15,973 bases of DNA from CAITSH01 sp964385505. Lineage in GTDB: Bacteria; Pseudomonadota; Gammaproteobacteria; Burkholderiales; SG8-39. Each line of letters opens with the position of its first letter. The stretch's first letter is position 1. Positions 14,043 through 15,973 of the stretch are shown here, piece by piece. The position numbers were made by a program, and so were the translations under genes. Where the stretch lies: the NCBI GenBank assembly GCA_964385505.1, contig CAYLPI010000084.1:1-15973 (forward strand). The letters run 5' to 3'. The notes under the pieces were generated by a model. It worked only from the letters and a program-made list of their open reading frames with translations. It made no database searches and was not told the origin of the DNA.

Positions 14043-14275
14043 ACGTATCGCGGTCTGTTCAGACTCAACGTGTTGGCCGGTGCGGTTTTCGAAAACCCGG
14101 GCTTGCGCGAAAGTGATAGCTCACGGACATCAGCTATGCCTTCGATGTCGCGCTGGTGCACCAACGACAAAAAACGTTTATATCGATGCCTTCGTAGCCG
14201 ATTGTGTGGATGGCCATTGACTACTTCTCATCGAGATAAGCAGTCATTTTTGCAGACACTCTTTGGGCATATCGA
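14043..14275. other. Non-coding stretch with no recognised gene
   Basis: Between the helicase-like remnant and the second 37-bp repeat I see only short open frames with no recognisable motif. Base use is more mixed than in the flanking genes, which fits degraded or imported DNA. Its plus-strand reading frames run into the repeat and are not supported as genes. Confidence 0.5.
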
Positions 14276-14312
14276 CTGGAAACGACCGCCTGGCGCGGGT
14301 TTCCAGCGTATT
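14276..14312. repeat. 37-bp direct repeat, copy 2
   Basis: Identical to 11625-11661, same orientation, start-to-start distance 2651 bp. It lies 10 bp past the stop codon of the molybdenum hydroxylase gene. Like copy 1 it sits just 3' of a minus-strand gene and can fold into a bulged hairpin. Confidence 0.92.
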
Positions 14313-14322
14313 GCGCTATGAA

Positions 14323-15973
14323 TCAGTCAGCCAGCGCCGCCTCGGTAATGGCCTCGGCGGTGAGCGGCATGTTGCGCACGCGCACGCCCAGCGCGTCAAA
14401 CACGGCGTTGGCGATGGCGGCGGCGACCGGGCCGTGGGTGGCTTCGCCGGCGCCGACGCATTTTTCTTCGGTGCGGTTGATCAGTTCGATTTCGATTTTC
14501 GGTACTTCGGAAAAGCGCAGGATGGGATAGGTTTCCCAGGTGTTGCTCTCGATGCGCGTGCGGTCGAACTTGACCGCTTCCTTGAGCACCCAGCTCACGG
14601 TCTGGATGGCGCCGCCCTCGATCTGGTTGCGCACGCCGTCGGGGTTGATGACGAGGCCCACATCGACGGCGATCCAGAGTTTTTCGACGCGCACTTCGCG
14701 GCCGGCGTCGATTTCGGCGAACACTGCGCAATAGGCGCTGCTGTTCTTGTATTTGTTGAAGCCCATGCCCATGCCGCGGCCTTCGGCTTTTGTTCGCGTC
14801 GCCCAGCCGGCCATTGCGGCGGCTTTTTCCAGCACCGCGCGGCCGCGCGGGTCGTCGAGGTGGCGCAGCCTGTATTCGAGCGGATCAACGCCGAGTTCGA
14901 GCGCGATTTCGTCGAGAAAAGACTCGATGGCAAAGACGTTGCAGTGACCGCCGAGCGAGCGCAGCGCCGAGGTGCGCACCGGCATGGTGAGCAGGCGGTG
15001 GTTGATGGCCTCGAAGCGCTCGAAGTTGTAGAGCGGAATGGCGTTGCGCTCGGAACCGCCACCCGCGGCCAGCGCGGCATTGATGGCGATCAGGCGCTCA
15101 AAGGGTTTTTCCAGGTGCGAGGCGGCGAGCATGGCCGGGTTCTTGGCGCGGCCGGGGCGGGTGCCGTGGCCGTTGGACCAGATTTCGTGACGCCAGGTGC
15201 TGATGCGCCCGTCGGCGGCAACCTCGGCCTTGAGTTCCACGTGCATGGCGGCGCCAAAGGGCGCCCAGCCCAATTCGTCTTCGCGTGTCCATTGCATTTG
15301 CACCGGCTTGCCGGGCACGGCGCGCGCGAGCAACACGGCGTCGTAGGCCGCATCGTCAGCGGCATTGTGGCCGTAGCAGCCCGAGCCCTCGACGTGTTGC
15401 ACGATGATGCTCTTCTGCGGCATGGCGAGCACCATCGCAAGGTCGGTGCGCAGGTTATAAATGCCCTGGCTGTGCGTCCACACCTCTACCGTGTCGGCGT
15501 TCCATCTTGCGATGGCGCACGAAGGGCCGATGGAGGCATGGGCGAGAAAGGGCCGCGTGTAGGCCGCGGCGAAACTTTTTGCCACAGGCTTGGCAGCATC
15601 GGCTTTTTTCTCGCCGACCAGCGTGGTGTCGAGCGGCTGCGATTTGAGAAAGGCCGTCATGTCGGGCATGTCGGGCAGTGATGGCGTTTCGCGCCAGCGC
15701 GCGGCAGCAATGAGCTTTTTCAGCGCCTTGACGACGATGTCCTCGCGTTCGGCGATGACGCCGAGAAAGCGTCCGTCGCGCACTGCGGCAACCACACCGG
15801 GTATGGCTTGCACCGCGGCGAGATCGACTTCGAGTAACGCGGCGCCGGGCGAGGGCGGGCGCGCGACGCGGCCGTAGAGCATGCCCGGCAGCACCATGTC
15901 GTGGACAAAACGCGGCTTGCCGGTCACTTTGTCCGGAATGTCCAGGCGCTGCACCGCGCTGCCGACGATGTGG
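14323..15973 (-). CDS. Xanthine dehydrogenase-family molybdopterin-binding subunit, 5' end outside window
   Basis: The large, molybdopterin-cytosine-dinucleotide-binding subunit of a molybdenum hydroxylase (xanthine/aldehyde/isoquinoline/nicotinate oxidoreductase family), 549 codons visible. The frame stays open to the right edge (HIVGSAVQRLDIPDKVTGKPRF), so the GTG/ATG-like codons near 15954 are internal. Visible features are the a/b-hammerhead start (KVTGKPRFVHDM), GSGCYGHNAADDAAYDAVLLARAV, PVQMQWTREDELGW, RSLGGHCNVFAIESFLDE and VDVGLVINPDGVRNQIEGG. The C-terminal CVGAGEATHGPVAAAIANAV contains the active-site Glu. The oxidised substrate cannot be told. The iron-sulfur partner is not in the window and should lie upstream, beyond the right edge. 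Confidence 0.93.
   Translation of the reverse strand, partial: HIVGSAVQRLDIPDKVTGKPRFVHDMVLPGMLYGRVARPPSPGAALLEVDLAAVQAIPGVVAAVRDGRFLGVIAEREDIVVKALKKLIAAARWRETPSLPDMPDMTAFLKSQPLDTTLVGEKKADAAKPVAKSFAAAYTRPFLAHASIGPSCAIARWNADTVEVWTHSQGIYNLRTDLAMVLAMPQKSIIVQHVEGSGCYGHNAADDAAYDAVLLARAVPGKPVQMQWTREDELGWAPFGAAMHVELKAEVAADGRISTWRHEIWSNGHGTRPGRAKNPAMLAASHLEKPFERLIAINAALAAGGGSERNAIPLYNFERFEAINHRLLTMPVRTSALRSLGGHCNVFAIESFLDEIALELGVDPLEYRLRHLDDPRGRAVLEKAAAMAGWATRTKAEGRGMGMGFNKYKNSSAYCAVFAEIDAGREVRVEKLWIAVDVGLVINPDGVRNQIEGGAIQTVSWVLKEAVKFDRTRIESNTWETYPILRFSEVPKIEIELINRTEEKCVGAGEATHGPVAAAIANAVFDALGVRVRNMPLTAEAITEAALAD

Noticed and set aside
11625..14312. 37-bp palindromic repeats as a CRISPR array
   Set aside because: Only two copies 2.65 kb apart with coding genes between; no regular spacers and no cas genes.
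14070..14321. Plus-strand 83-codon open frame
   Set aside because: No ribosome site or motif, and it reads through the 37-bp repeat.
14263..15681. Long plus-strand open frame of 472 codons
   Set aside because: It is antisense to the molybdenum hydroxylase gene, has a low-complexity His/Gly/Ala/Val make-up and no motif. In GC-rich DNA such mirror frames are expected.

Overview
This window looks like one contig of a GC-rich betaproteobacterium, probably of the Burkholderiales/Rhodocyclales type. The evidence is the coding bias, the protein sequences and the -10/ATG leaderless promoter style; the genus cannot be named from sequence alone. A run of exactly 100 N at 1386-1485 marks a scaffold join, so this is a draft or metagenome assembly. 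Most of the window is ordinary metabolism and transport. The unusual part is a compact toxin-antitoxin island at about 11.6-14.3 kb.

Left block (1-4146, minus strand): an operon read from right to left. It encodes a YccU-type CoA-binding protein, a formate/nitrite-transporter family channel (ATGA overlap), O-acetylhomoserine sulfhydrylase MetY (8-bp overlap, GTG start) and, across the gap, a cytosolic YwrD-like gamma-glutamyltransferase whose C-terminus lies beyond the window. The gap interrupts a heptamer tandem repeat whose minus-strand unit is itself ribosome-binding-site-like. Divergent from this operon is a thiamine-diphosphate enzyme of the acetolactate-synthase superfamily (4267-5949) with Asp where the catalytic Glu is expected. 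It ends at a large imperfect palindrome that separates it from the convergent transporter operon.

Middle block (6083-11563, minus strand): a complete glutamate/aspartate ABC importer, gltI-gltJ-gltK-gltL. It has a good sigma-70 promoter before gltI, an intrinsic terminator/attenuator between gltI and gltJ, and a small upstream ORF before gltL that duplicates the GltL N-terminus. Upstream is a second, secreted gamma-glutamyltransferase. Together these suggest periplasmic release and then uptake of glutamate from gamma-glutamyl compounds.

Right block: a 37-bp sequence occurs identically at 11625-11661 and 14276-14312. Between the copies lie a Xre/ParS antitoxin with a RES toxin (minus), a divergent Fic toxin (plus) preceded by a 40-residue peptide ORF, a small convergent gene carrying a Fic-inhibition motif (SSAIEG), and debris that may derive from a type III restriction-like helicase. 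The Res-Xre and Fic modules share one AT-rich divergent control region with an inverted repeat. Beyond the second repeat is the 3' part of a molybdenum hydroxylase large subunit (14323-15973, minus), which runs off the right edge.

The most interesting proposal is the Fic module. Its toxin has a complete active-site motif but no inhibitory motif of its own, while both flanking small ORFs carry one. The convergent ORF seems to be expressed as a leaderless mRNA.
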